This document shows positions 22,496-32,679 of a stretch of DNA of 64,000 nt, one piece after another. The notes below the pieces were generated by a model. The model made no database searches. It saw only the letters and a list, made by a program, of their open reading frames with translations, and was not told where the DNA came from. The translations under genes were made by a program, and so were the position numbers. Each line of letters starts with the position of its first letter. Position 1 is the first letter of the stretch. This DNA comes from Cristatella mucedo (Eukaryota; Bryozoa; Phylactolaemata; Cristatellidae), in NCBI GenBank assembly GCA_009760855.2, contig WPIO01000079.1, positions 265,001 to 329,000 of the forward strand. Direction: 5' to 3'.

Positions 22496-22993
22496 TTATA
22501 TTCTTTTAAACTCTGCTGGATTGAACATTGATCTCTTTTGTGAACTATTAACTTTTACTTGGTCAATCTTTAATTTAATATTTAATTTTTCTTCATTATT
22601 AAAATACTCTTTTGAAACATAACTACCACCGAGAATTCCAGTGATACAAAAATCATTTCCTAATTTTTTAATTACGTCTGCTGGACTAGATACTTTAATT
22701 TGTCTATTATTCTCATCAAACATAATACTAGGTTTCTTTCCAAAGTCAAATCTAATTCCAATTGTTGACCTTGCACTAGCATCAATAACTTTGAAATCTA
22801 ATTGTTCACTCGATTTATCTACAATGTTTTGAATATAAGGAAGTGTTCCTTCTGTTATATACATCCATGCGCTAAGATAAGATTTTGAATCTTTTAAAAT
22901 TTTCTCTTCAACATGAACGTGTGCAGGCTTTCCTGTAGGGATAACAGCTGCAGAATTTTGGAGGACTACAAATTTCTTTTCTTGATTTTCTAT
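22496..22993 (-). pseudogene. Unrecognised 165-codon protein with lost start
   Basis: The frame is open from about 23,010 down to 22,496, but no early ATG exists. At 22,991-22,993 an ATA sits exactly where the element's start motif (CTATATAGA) predicts ATG, so the start codon looks mutated. The body mixes beta-prone and charged segments (KVIDASARSTIGIRFDFG; NIKLKIDQVKVNSS). A single-stranded-DNA-binding role is possible from its place among core genes but nothing proves it. Confidence 0.5.
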
Positions 22994-23021
22994 TCTATAT
23001 AGTGGAAATATTTTGTTTAAT

Positions 23022-23717
23022 TCAAATTAATAATTGCATGACTGTACCAAAATCAACAAATTCTGCTAATTGAAGTAAGATTAAGCACCTCATTCCACAA
23101 TCCGTTTGATTAAACTTTTGCAGTTGAAACGTTTGAAAACTTGGTGTAACACCGAAATAATTAATCACTTCTGGCATTGGAGGAGCACTGAACGAGTCAA
23201 AGTAAAAACATCGATCACCTATTTTATTAAGAGCTACCCAGTGATAAATTGCTAGATCTGATTTTCCAGTATTGCAAATAAGGCACTCATTCTGTTCTGG
23301 AGAAATTAATTCATCTCTTGCAAATACACCTCTGAAATTTTTTATATCTAATTCTTTCACGTAGTGATTTATTTCAAGGTTAGTTAGTGGTGTACTTTTT
23401 ACTTTTTTTAAACTGTTGATAGTTTTTCTTAGTTCAGAAAGTATTTGTTCTTTACTAGCTCCACCGCCAAACTTTTTACCGTGAGCTAGAACTCCAGTTC
23501 CTAACTTTCTACCATTAGCTAGAACTCCAGTTCCTAACTTTCTACCATGAGCTAGAACTCCAGCTCCAGCAGTCTCAGATCTAAGCTTAACAAACTTTGA
23601 CTTTTTACTTTCACATATAACACAAATTGCTTTAATCATTCCTCTAAGGCCTTTTGTACTATCAATCTCATCATACTCCTCATGAATGCTATCCGTAGGC
23701 TTCTTACATTTTAAGCA
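23022..23717 (-). pseudogene. PRO: Adenovirus-type cysteine protease fused to a zinc ribbon (start lost)
   Basis: Virion-maturation protease of the adenain/Ulp1 fold. Counting from the Met at 23,639, the catalytic residues are His133 (HWV), Asp148 (YFDSFS), Gln178 and Cys181 (FNQTDCG), with usual family order and spacing. Upstream, CLKCKK (from 23,717) and CVICESKKSKF form a likely four-Cys zinc ribbon in the same frame, followed by three 12-residue repeats around GVLAHGRKLGTG. The frame upstream of CLKC has a TAG, and the expected ATG behind TATATTATAGAA is missing, so translation can start only at the inner Met. Fusion of ribbon and protease is unusual. The protease core itself is uninterrupted. 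Confidence 0.85.
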
Positions 23718-23763
23718 CTAAATTTTCTTTTCTATAATATAAAAACTCTTTTTAGAATAGGAA

Positions 23764-24991
23764 ATGTCTCTTCGAGTAAGGGCGTTTAATTTTGGACAAG
23801 ATGTAGATACTGGTCATAAAGAACCTTTACCAAATGTTCCTATCAGAGCTTTAGTTTTAGGCCCAAGTGGTTCAAGTAAATCTCAACTTATCATGAATTG
23901 GATATTTTATGGAATGGTTAATTATGACTCCACTTCTCGCCGACCTGCACTGGCTACCAGTCAAGCAACGGATTGACTTCAAGGTGTTGTCGCTCACTTT
24001 TAGGTCCTTTCATTCTATGGCTCCAGCCTACCTGTCAGATATACTCCCCCATCAGGCCAAGCATCGTACCACCCGCTTTTCGGAATCCAACAGTCTAGAA
24101 ATACCTCGTACAAACCTTAAATCCTTTGGAGACCGTGCATTTAGTTCATATGCTCCCAAAGCCTGGAACTCCCTCCCGACCTGTGTCAGAACATCCCCTG
24201 ACCTGACCACATTTAAAAGGAACCTAAAAACACACCTATTTAGGACAGCATTTAGTGGGTCCCTGTGATTCGTCCTTGATGTGCTTATGCGTGCTGACAC
24301 TGTGCATGCTGCCACTAACCACATTTGCATGCTGACCCTGTGCATGTCACCCCTAACCATCTTATTCATTTCGTTTGTTTTTCAAGCATGATCTTACTTA
24401 CCATTCAATTGCATTTCACTTTACAGCAAATTTAAAGCGCCTAGAGAGAGATTAAGTTCTCTGAGGGCGATTTATCAAGTGAATTATTATTATTATTATT
24501 ATTACTATTGTTGTACGATTATTGCTTTAAGTTTAGATCAAAAATTGTATCGCGGACTTATGTCAATGACAAAAGAAAACAAGGCTTACTCTTGGATTAA
24601 CGGAATTGATGCTATGCCAGAAGTAGACTCGTATAAGAACTGCAAGAATGTAGTTGTACTTGACGATTTAATGACAGAAGATCAAACTAAAATATTAGAC
24701 TATTTCACACGAGGAAGACATAAAGGTCTGAACATTTTCTACCTTGCTCAAGGATTTACTAATATACCTAGGAGAGAAATTAGAAACAATGTAAATTTAA
24801 TAGTAGTCTTTAAGCAAAACACAACTGACATTGAGTATATTCGTGATGCATATGTTGGAGATATTGATAAGAAACAATTTAGAGAATGGGTTAACTCCTG
24901 AACTAGAAACCGTTTTGGATATTGCATAATATATCTAACAAAGACTGAGTCAGAAGATTTTGGTCTGTTGATTCAGAAGGTAAGCAATTAA
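23764..24991 (+). pseudogene. ATP: A32/FtsK-HerA-like genome packaging ATPase, split by a LINE
   Basis: It pumps the genome into capsids. Part 1 (23,764 to about 23,933) has the Walker A motif GPSGSSKSQ near residue 33. Part 2 (about 24,505-24,991) has Walker B VVVLDDLM near 24,655 and a downstream FTRGRHKGLNIFYLAQ segment typical of Polinton and large-virus ATPases. Between them lies a ~570-bp LINE 3' end. A TGA at 24,899 and a frameshift just after it damage the last ~30 codons too. Start chosen at the ATG behind TAGAATAGGAA. Confidence 0.9.
23934..24505 (+). mobile_element. CR1/L2-like LINE 3' end inserted in the ATPase gene
   Basis: A 5'-truncated copy begins in the reverse-transcriptase C-terminal region (LHWLPVKQRIDFKVLSLTF; APKAWNSLPTCVR), with an intact reading frame to its stop at 24,268. 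It then has the 3' untranslated block, stem-loop and (ATT)n. It is the cleanest copy of the family here. No clear target duplication is seen. It is in the same orientation as the ATPase. Confidence 0.92.
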
Positions 24992-25024
24992 TGACATTTT
25001 TTAATTATTAATAGATATAGTAAA

Positions 25025-26209
25025 ATGTTTAATGGAAAAATTTGCTCGAGTGGTAAAAACCTTACAAAGGTAGTTTTAAGAGGCATTAGATTATGAAGCT
25101 AAACTGCAAAACCTGCAAGATCTGAGAGATGCAAATATTTTAGAAAACTCCAGTGAGATACAAAGAATAGAATCAGAAATTGCTGTAAGAGATGCTGCTG
25201 AGCATAGATTAAACGAGCAGGCATTAGAGAGATCTACTGATAACTCAGGTACAGTTGTTTTTGAGAAACTTAAAAGAATTAGACCTAAACTTGCTTTACA
25301 GATAGAAAACAAAGAACAACTGCAGAAAATTTTTGATTACAAACACAAACCAGACATATCTAGTACTATTAAAAAAGCAAGAACAGCTATTAGTGAAGGA
25401 AAGCATAAAAAAGCAATTACTATAGCAAATCAAGCAAAGACATATGCAGCAAATCTAGAAATACGAGAAGCTATTGATATTGCTCAAAAAGTTTTAGCTG
25501 AAGAGTTAAATATAAATCCAACCACTGGCACACCGAAGAAAACTGCAGTACAAGATTTTGATAAATCTGAATTAATTAAATTACTTAATGAAAAAAATGG
25601 ATATGTACCAAGTTATGTAGCAAGAATAATAAATGAGATTGATAGTACAAATAAAGATTTAAAGCTATATGAACTACGTCGAAAACTTCATAATGAGAAA
25701 ATGTATACTCTTGAACAAGAACTAGACCAGACTGCTCATGATATCTCAGAATATGTGCAGAATTATTTTAGTTGGGCAGATGATAAGCAAAAAGAAGAAA
25801 TAATTAAAGCTTATGAATCAACAATTGATAAAAAGAAAGATTTACTTGATATTATTGGAGCAAAAAACGGGAGTATCCAAACCACTAAGAAAGATTGTGG
25901 AAAATCTTAGTGAAAAAAATCTTTCCAGTGCTGTTACAGAGTTAGATAAAAAGAAAAAAAGAAGCGTAAAAGAACAAAGAGTTTTAGATTATTTAAGACG
26001 AAAGTTGGTACTGGAATTGAAATAATACCATTAGTTGTAAAGAATGATTCAGAAGTATTTGACAAGATAGAATTGTGAATTCGTGAACTTTCTGCTGGAA
26101 ATACTGGAGTAGTAAATTATATTAGTGCTGCTGTTGATTACCTTGCAAAATCTAGAAAAGTACCAAAGTCATACATTGCTAAAACTAATAAACTTTTATA
26201 TGATATATA
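25025..26209 (+). pseudogene. Long helical protein, unrecognised (decayed)
   Basis: The ATG follows AGATATAGTAAA. After a frame change near 25,077 the frame stays open to 25,908, then shifts (about 25,860-25,900 and again near 26,010), with a TGA near 26,076. The final segment ends at a TAG that overlaps the next gene's start motif. Content is Glu/Lys/Leu-rich and heptad-like (LNEQALERSTDNS; KKARTAISEGKHKKAI), so mostly coiled coil. At about 390 codons it could be a core or scaffolding protein. Confidence 0.55.
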
Positions 26210-26213
26210 GAAA

Positions 26214-27071
26214 ATGTCTGATCTTCTTGGTGTAGCTAAGTATATTATAAAAAATGTTGAGTCAATCAAAAAAGATACCATTGCAGGTAAGGATGGGTAC
26301 GTTTTTAATATAAGTGGAACTACTAATCCTATTAGAATAAACATCAATAACCCAATTAAGCTTAAAAATAAAAGGTTTAAGGTATGCTTCAAAAAGTTTG
26401 TCGGAACTAACTCTATTAAAAACATTACATCTACAAATAATACTTTTGTTTACAGGATTGCAGGTGGATCTGATCGAATAACAAGGGTTCCTACTGGAAT
26501 ATATGCTGCTGTATCTGATGATGTAAATATTGGTATTGCTGACATGATAAATAATTCTTTTGTATTATCGGGAAGTGACAAGTTTGCTTTAGGTATTGAT
26601 ACTGCTACTTCTAACTCTTGGATTACTATGCCTGTTGGGTTTACATTTGTTGCTGTTAAATCTACTATAGCTCCATTACTTGGATTTACTGGAACTGTTT
26701 ATACAACAGACAAGACACTTCCATTAGATGCATATAGTGCAGCTCCTGGAAAACAGTTTACACAAGTAGTTGTAGATTCTGGAGAGAAAATTATTTCAGA
26801 AAATGAAGTTTTTGTTTCTGACCTAAACTTAATTCTTATAAACTGTAATTTGGTTGCTAGTGGAACAAGTTATATAGATAATATCAAAACGCAAGCTCTT
26901 AGAAGTTTCGCTTATAATTTCTATCCTTGGGAACAAATGGTATATGAATCGAATACTCTTGAATATCACAATCTTGTTGGAGATTCAATTTCTGATATAT
27001 TGATTACAATTACAAACCAAAATTTGAAAGTTTTAGATTTTGGTCCTCAGCAGATTACTGTTGTAATATAA
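26214..27071 (+). CDS. Minor capsid (penton-like) candidate A
   Basis: An intact 285-residue ORF behind GATATATAGAAA. It is rich in beta-prone residues and shows the layout shared with the two genes downstream: N-terminal strand region, a VPTGIYAAVSDDVNIGIADM segment, an LLGF motif (APLLGFTGTVY), and a closing half with alternating hydrophobics (SDILITITNQNLKVLDFG). Polintons usually encode a single-jelly-roll penton protein next to the major capsid gene, and this gene's position fits. Assignment as penton is inferred, not shown by a diagnostic residue. It is one of few undamaged genes in the element. Confidence 0.6.
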   Translation: MSDLLGVAKYIIKNVESIKKDTIAGKDGYVFNISGTTNPIRININNPIKLKNKRFKVCFKKFVGTNSIKNITSTNNTFVYRIAGGSDRITRVPTGIYAAVSDDVNIGIADMINNSFVLSGSDKFALGIDTATSNSWITMPVGFTFVAVKSTIAPLLGFTGTVYTTDKTLPLDAYSAAPGKQFTQVVVDSGEKIISENEVFVSDLNLILINCNLVASGTSYIDNIKTQALRSFAYNFYPWEQMVYESNTLEYHNLVGDSISDILITITNQNLKVLDFGPQQITVVI

Positions 27072-27093
27072 ATTATTGAAGTATAATATAAGA

Positions 27094-27949
27094 ATGTCTA
27101 TAAGAATCGCTGGAACTACTAGTTCTGATTCAAAAACTCTTGTTCCTCCAATCATATTAGGATCGGATTCTGGATATAACAAAATAGGATTACGTCGAGT
27201 TGAGTTTACTTATACTAACAAAGTAGTATTAAATATTATTTCTAATGTAAACAATTTTCTTTGGTATAAAACAGGCTTTACAACACCTCGTTCATCTATT
27301 AAGATTGCTGAAGGATATTACGATGGTAATAAAATTGTTAATTCTCTAAATACTGCTCCATCAGCAGCTGGTGCTCTATATGTTGTCTCAGGCAGAACAA
27401 CAATTGGTGGAATAGAGTTTAGTGTTGATACTGATGATAAAATAATTATGCAAGTTTATAATGATTATATTGTATTACTTGGAAGTAATGCAGGTGAAAT
27501 AATATATTCAATTGGTGATGCACTTGGTTTCAATTCAAATCAGCAGGGTTCATTCGATCCTGCAATGGTTGGTGGAACTCCATATGAAATTGTAGAAAAA
27601 GCTATGTACTTCTCTGGCACTTATAAAGCTTGGAATAAAATGCAATTGCCTGGCAATTCTGGTGTAAGATGGATAAGTGTTGACTGTGATCTTGTTAATC
27701 CAGAAATTAATTATGTTGGATATAGAAAAGGTTTCTTAAAACAATCATCACCTTTGTATATAATAGATACTGATGATATAAAAAAATTCTGGAGAAAAAG
27801 TAGATGTACACATTCCGAATGTATTATTTTTACCTACAAGAGGTGATATCAACGGCATTAGCTCTATAAAAAGAAATCTAACAGATCAAAATGAAAACAT
27901 AATAAACATTATCACTGATGTCGTTGCTACAATAGAAATTTCAAAATAA
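27094..27949 (+). pseudogene. Minor capsid candidate B (one frameshift)
   Basis: Start taken at the ATG behind TATAATATAAGA, not the upstream ATG at 27,076. It begins MSIRIAGTTSSDSKTLVPP, nearly identical to the next gene. It has the EGYYDGNKIVNSLN segment, a DALGF motif, and the WISVDCDLVNPEINY segment typical of this protein class in Polintons. A frame change in the A run near 27,785 cuts off the C-terminal ~55 codons, which remain readable (VLFLPTRGDING, ending VVATIEISK). Confidence 0.7.
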
Positions 27950-27956
27950 TATAAGA

Positions 27957-28729
27957 ATGTCTATAAGAATAACTGGAACAACTAGTTCTGACTCAAAGAC
28001 TCTAGTTCCACCAATAAATGGAGCAGAATATAATAAGGTTGAGTTGCGAAGAATTGAATTTAGTTATCCAAAAAAGCCAACAATTAAAATAGTTAAGGAT
28101 ATTAATGATGATCTATATTTTTTTTTAAAGCATCAGCACCACTTCCAGAGTTTATAACAATTCCTGCCGGCAACTATGATGGTGTTGGAATTGTAGTTAG
28201 TTTAAGCAGAGTGCTGCTTAATTCTGGAAACTTTTATGTTCCTAGAGTTAGTAAAGGTGGTATATATTTTAGCGTTGACAGTGATGACAAAATTAAAATG
28301 CAAGTTTTCGGTTTGTATGTTGTATTATTTGATTATGATAATTCTATGAATGATACTATTGGTTTTAACTCAAAACTACAAGGAACAACAAATAACTCAG
28401 ATAATAAAAGCTTGTATCCAGTAGGAACGTATAAAGCATGGCACAATCTTAGAGATGGTGGAAGATTTATAAGTGTTGACTGTGATCTTGTTAATCCATT
28501 TATGAATTATATAGAAAATAAAAACGTAAATCGATCTTCTTCATTATTTGTAATCAATACTAATGATTTGATTCCAGGGAAAATAGTAGACATTCATTTA
28601 ACAAATGTGCTATTTCTACCAACTCAAACAGATTGGATAAGCAACTTCAAAATAAGTCTATCAGATCAAGATGGAAATCCTGTAGATTTTATAACTGATA
28701 TTATAGTTACAATAGAAATTTCTAAATAA
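27957..28729 (+). pseudogene. Minor capsid candidate C (one frameshift)
   Basis: Paralogue of candidate B: same N-terminus (MSIRITGTTSSDSKTLVPP), same FISVDCDLVNPFMNY segment and the same C-terminal end (TIEISK). The reading frame breaks in a nine-T run near 28,120. It starts 7 bp after the previous stop behind AATATAAGA. B and C are tandem duplicates that have diverged. Confidence 0.7.
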
Positions 28730-28735
28730 TATAGG

Positions 28736-29395
28736 ATGGGTAGCTATGCTAAAATTGGTCATGGTAGGATAACTGGTGGAAAATATTATGGTTATGGTAT
28801 ACTTGATAAGATTATTGGTAGTGTTGGAAAAGCAGCGCCTGTGCTTACTGGTCTAACTGGACTTTGTATGAATATTGCCAACAAAGGAATTGAAATACAT
28901 CAGGCAAGAAAATTAACTGAGTTGCAGACGAAGAAAGAAAAGATTGACCAGGAATATGCTAATAAACGAAGGGAACTTGATGACAAACTTGATGAAGAAA
29001 GAAGAAAGAAAGAACAAGAGTATGAGTTGGAGAAATGTAAAAAAGAGGAAGATTATGATAGAAAGATGAAAGAGATGGATCTTGAAATAAAACGAGCAAT
29101 GCTTGATAAACTTAAACCAAAAATCAAAAATAAATACAAAGCAAAAATGGAGGATTCTGAAACTGAAGATTATTCAGAAACATTAAAAGAAAATGATCCT
29201 AAGGCATACAAAGCAATAGAGAGAGTTATAAAAGAAAAATTTGCTGTCCCTGCTATTATGCCTAGAGCTGATGGATATGGCGGATATATGAAAAAATTGG
29301 TGCTGGCTTATACATTCAGAATAAGAAATAAATTTTTACTTTTTTATATAGAGAAGAAATGGCAAGTGCACCGATTGATACCATACTCGAATTAG
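28736..29395 (+). CDS. Virion-associated coiled-coil protein
   Basis: Starts behind AATATAGG, 6 bp after the upstream stop. Residues 10-15 (GRITGGKYYG) contain an ITGG site fitting adenovirus-protease cleavage. Residues 20-55 are Gly/Ala/Leu-rich. Residues 60-130 form a strongly charged coiled coil (KIDQEYANKRRELDDKLDEE). Near 29,290 the frame appears to have lost one A: the other frame would stop at 29,331, before the capsid gene. In the present sequence the ORF instead overruns into the capsid start, ending at 29,395. It may be a scaffold or core protein. Confidence 0.55.
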   Translation: MGSYAKIGHGRITGGKYYGYGILDKIIGSVGKAAPVLTGLTGLCMNIANKGIEIHQARKLTELQTKKEKIDQEYANKRRELDDKLDEERRKKEQEYELEKCKKEEDYDRKMKEMDLEIKRAMLDKLKPKIKNKYKAKMEDSETEDYSETLKENDPKAYKAIERVIKEKFAVPAIMPRADGYGGYMKKLVLAYTFRIRNKFLLFYIEKKWQVHRLIPYSN

Positions 29396-30963
29396 GTGAT
29401 CCTAGTTTTCCTAATTATAAGATTAAAGATTATCAATACAGAGAGTTTTATCAGAGTAATGGAAATGAGACAGATGATATTGCAAATAAACTAGTAACAT
29501 TCACTGTTCCTAGAGAACAACAACTATGCTATGTTTTATCTGATGCTTATCTATTGCTTGAAGGGCAACTAAGAGTCCAGACAGCTGCTAATGGTGCCTC
29601 TAATGCACCTAATAAAAACATTGCTGCTGCTCTTGTTAACAATGCTGGAGCATGGATGTTTAGTTCAATGAGAATTACACTTGGTGCTGAGGAAATAGAA
29701 AGCTATTCATTAAAAGAGGGTCCTGGAAGTGTCTCAACTCTTATGGGTTATCTCACTTATCCAAATGATTACAACCGAACAGAAGGACCTGCAACTGGAT
29801 GGAAGAAAGATGAAGCAAGCTCAATTGAGAATTTTTATCCTACTGCTGCAAATAATAGTGGAAGCGCTATAAATGATAAAAGCTATCCATATTAAAGCCC
29901 TCCAGCATCTTTGGCAACTGCTAACAATAACGGTTTTATATACAGAAGAGGACTCTCAAATATCTTAGCTGATAATCCTGGAACTTTTAGTATTTCACTT
30001 CCTCTTGCAAGACTGTCTGGATTTTGTGCTGATAAGAATACAATTCTTTATAATATTCCTTTCACACTTGAAATGACACGCACTGGTGGTAGTGATTTTG
30101 ATACTATTATGACTGGTCCAACAGGTGCAGATACTAATACTACAAACGCGATTTTAGCAAGAGGAGGAGCTACAGCAAATGGAGAAGGAGTTTGGACAGC
30201 ATTCAAAATTTGTATGTCAAAAATGAGACTATTGGTTCCTTGTGTTAGTCCTAAAGAAAGCATTCAAAGAGCACTAGCAGATGTATCAAGTGAGAGAGCA
30301 AAGAAAATTAGACTTAATTACAGAGTCAGACGTTATGAAAATATGACACTAAATAATTTCAACCAAGGTCTAAAATATACTAGAACTCTATCTGTACAAA
30401 ATACTATTGATAAAGTCAGGTGCTTAATTGTTGCTGCGCAAAATATACACAAATATAATGATTATACTGGAAATCCTTGTACATACAATCATTGTGATAT
30501 TAAAAATGTGACTGTGCTTGCTAATGGTTCAAAGCAATACCCTACTGTTGCTAGAAGTAGCTTTCCTAGAGATGGAAAGTGTTCTACTGCGTATTTAGAT
30601 TTTACAGAGTTTAGAAAGCAATATCTTGGATTAAATTAACTTACTGAACCAGTTGGTGTTACTTATCCTGAATGGTTATCTCTTTACCCAATTCATGTTA
30701 TTGATCTACAATACAATGATGAACCTCTAAGAATTACTTCCAAACTTGATGTAAGTATTGAGTTTAACCCTCAGATTCCTCCAGCTGCGGATGCTAATAG
30801 TGCTGCTGCTGGTGGAGCTGGTAAAGCTGCTATCCCTGCTACAAACATTATGATTCATTATTTAGCTATCTGTGAGAACACTGCTGAACTTACTTCTAAT
30901 GGCAATGGTTCACCATTTACCTGCAGTAAAGGAACATACGTTTATGATGAAAGTGACATTTAA
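29359..30963 (+). pseudogene. MCP: Double-jelly-roll major capsid protein (two in-frame stops)
   Basis: About 534 codons starting behind TTATATAGAGAAGAA. The N-terminal jelly roll has the FPNYKIKDYQYREFYQSNGN region; the C-terminal half has the WLSLYPIHVIDLQYNDEP and MIHYLAICEN segments. Length and gene order (after the coiled-coil protein, near minor capsid genes) fit the Polinton capsid protein that builds icosahedral shells. TAA codons at 29,893 and 30,637 interrupt a frame that is otherwise unbroken from end to end. Confidence 0.88.
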
Positions 30964-30985
30964 AAAAATTTAAATCAGAAATATA

Positions 30986-31811
30986 ATGAATAAATTTGAT
31001 TTTGTGCAAGGTTCGGATGAGTGGAAAAAATAAATGTCTTTGAATATTGGAGGCTCAGAAGTTTACTCAGTGCTTGGAAATGATTTTGTATTTGGAGATC
31101 AGAGTGAAACTGATATAGAATTAATTGCTAACATAAACTAAAAAAATACATTGCTAATAATTCTAGTATGAGATTTCCTCCAATGTTGTTTGGTAAAGTA
31201 TTTTAACCTATTGCTGCTAAGTTTTAAGAAATGAAACTTAAAGTAAAACTTGATAATGCAAACGATTGTTTTAGTAGTGATGGTGTATACAGATATTCTC
31301 CTGATGGAATAATAAACAGCAATACTCTAGTAGAAATAAAATGCTTATGGAGCAGAAATATTATTGATGATTTTATAACAAAACAATATCACGCACAATG
31401 CTTATTAGGTTTACATGTTTTAAAACTTAGTGAATGTTTTTACTCTGAGTTTGAGATTTTTGTTCCTGGATTAAATTGTGAAGAACCTCCGCTAGATTAT
31501 GTAGCAGCTGGTAAAGTAAGAATACCTAATACTGATTTGGATATGCCGCTTAGAGAACCAATTTTATGCTATTACTTAAAGATGAAAAGTATTTTGATTT
31601 TGAATTTGACATTATAAGCAAGTATGGCAGATTTAACAATAAGAAAGCAAATGGTTATGATATAAAGTATTATATAAGAAGATGTTTGATCCAAGTGGTA
31701 GAAGAAGATCCTTTTAGATTTGTTAGAATAATTCCTATTGTTAAAGAAGTGCTAGATAGATCAAAAATTGTAATTAATAACTATATAGATGAGTCGAATA
31801 CATCACTGTGA
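30986..31811 (+). pseudogene. YqaJ/lambda-exonuclease-like nuclease (decayed)
   Basis: PDDEXK-fold 5'-3' exonuclease family used by phages and large viruses in recombination. Seen in order: FVQGSDEWKK near the N-terminus, IGGSEVYSVLG, an FGKVF motif whose next codon, the family's conserved Glu, is now TAA (31,204), SPDGIINSNTLVEIKC (catalytic D...ExK) near 31,290-31,345, and KQYHAQCLLGLHV. Further stops at 31,031 and 31,225, a shift near 31,140 and another near 31,580. It starts directly behind AAATATA after the capsid gene. Such a nuclease is uncommon in described Polintons. Confidence 0.75.
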
Positions 31812-32649
31812 TGACTAAGTAAGTAGAATAAATGGTTATATTCTGTCAAATCTTGATGCGAATGGAAATAGAATTATTAATATAATGGATCCTGTTAATG
31901 ATGGTGATGCTGTAACGAAATCGTATGCAGATGCAAACTTTATTGTAAATAGTGGTACTTCTTTAAATTTACAGAATAGACCAATTACAAATCTTGCTCC
32001 AGGAGTTAATCCAACAGATGCTGTTAATGTAAGTCAAGTATCAAACTATGTAAAGAAATCTGGAGATATAATGACTGGAGATTTAAATATGAATAGTTTT
32101 GCTATTACTTCTACATATTGGAATTCTAGCCTTACTACTCCAACAGTTTTACCTGATGATTTTTGTGTTACTTATGGAGGATTAAAACGAGATGTGTTAT
32201 TGAAGAATTCTCCTGCTAAAACAAATTTAAATATGAATAATAACTCTATAATCAATGTTGCTGAGCCGGTTAATTCTTCTGATGCTGCAACGAAATCCTA
32301 TGTTGATAGAACAGTTAAAAAAATAACAGAAGTTGTTGTACGTACATTTAATCCTAGAGCAATGAATTCTATTATTAATATTTCTACTGCATATTCTTGG
32401 ACAAATAAGAATAGTCCTCCACTAATAATACTAAGCGAAATGGTTGTTGGATCGTCTAACTGTATACAACTAAAGCCTAGCAGCGATACGACAATAGTAT
32501 CAGGAAATATACGTGCTATAAATACATCACCGACTGGAACTGATTTTAAAAATTATGCATACTTTACTAGAGTTCCGATAGAATATCATTATGTTGATAA
32601 CCTAGGAAATATGAAAGTTAATCTATTAATTTCTTACATAAGTACCTGA
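31811..32649 (+). pseudogene. Phage-tail-fibre-like protein 4
   Basis: The ATG overlaps the nuclease stop (TGATG), but a TAA and a shift follow within a dozen codons. From about 31,826 the frame is open to 32,649. Three shaft repeats are clear: DPVNDGDAVTKSYAD, PGVNPTDAVNVSQVS and EPVNSSDAATKSYVD, each after an LxxN-I-N segment. A 110-residue C-terminal head follows. It is the only fibre-like gene on the plus strand. Confidence 0.75.
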
Positions 32650-32679
32650 AAAATATAGATAGACTAATAAAACAATTAA

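Noticed and set aside
11990-31227. Many in-frame TAA/TAG codons might mean a reassigned genetic code in the element
   Set aside because: The stops fall at positions where the families have different residues, are mixed with frameshifts and a TGA or two, and intact genes end in TAA/TAG normally. Decay explains them better.
17212-32649. Phage-like fibre, HNH and exonuclease genes might mean bacteriophage contamination or a prophage
   Set aside because: They lie between Polinton terminal repeats, with Polinton core genes on all sides. The element is inserted in a host LINE and itself contains one.
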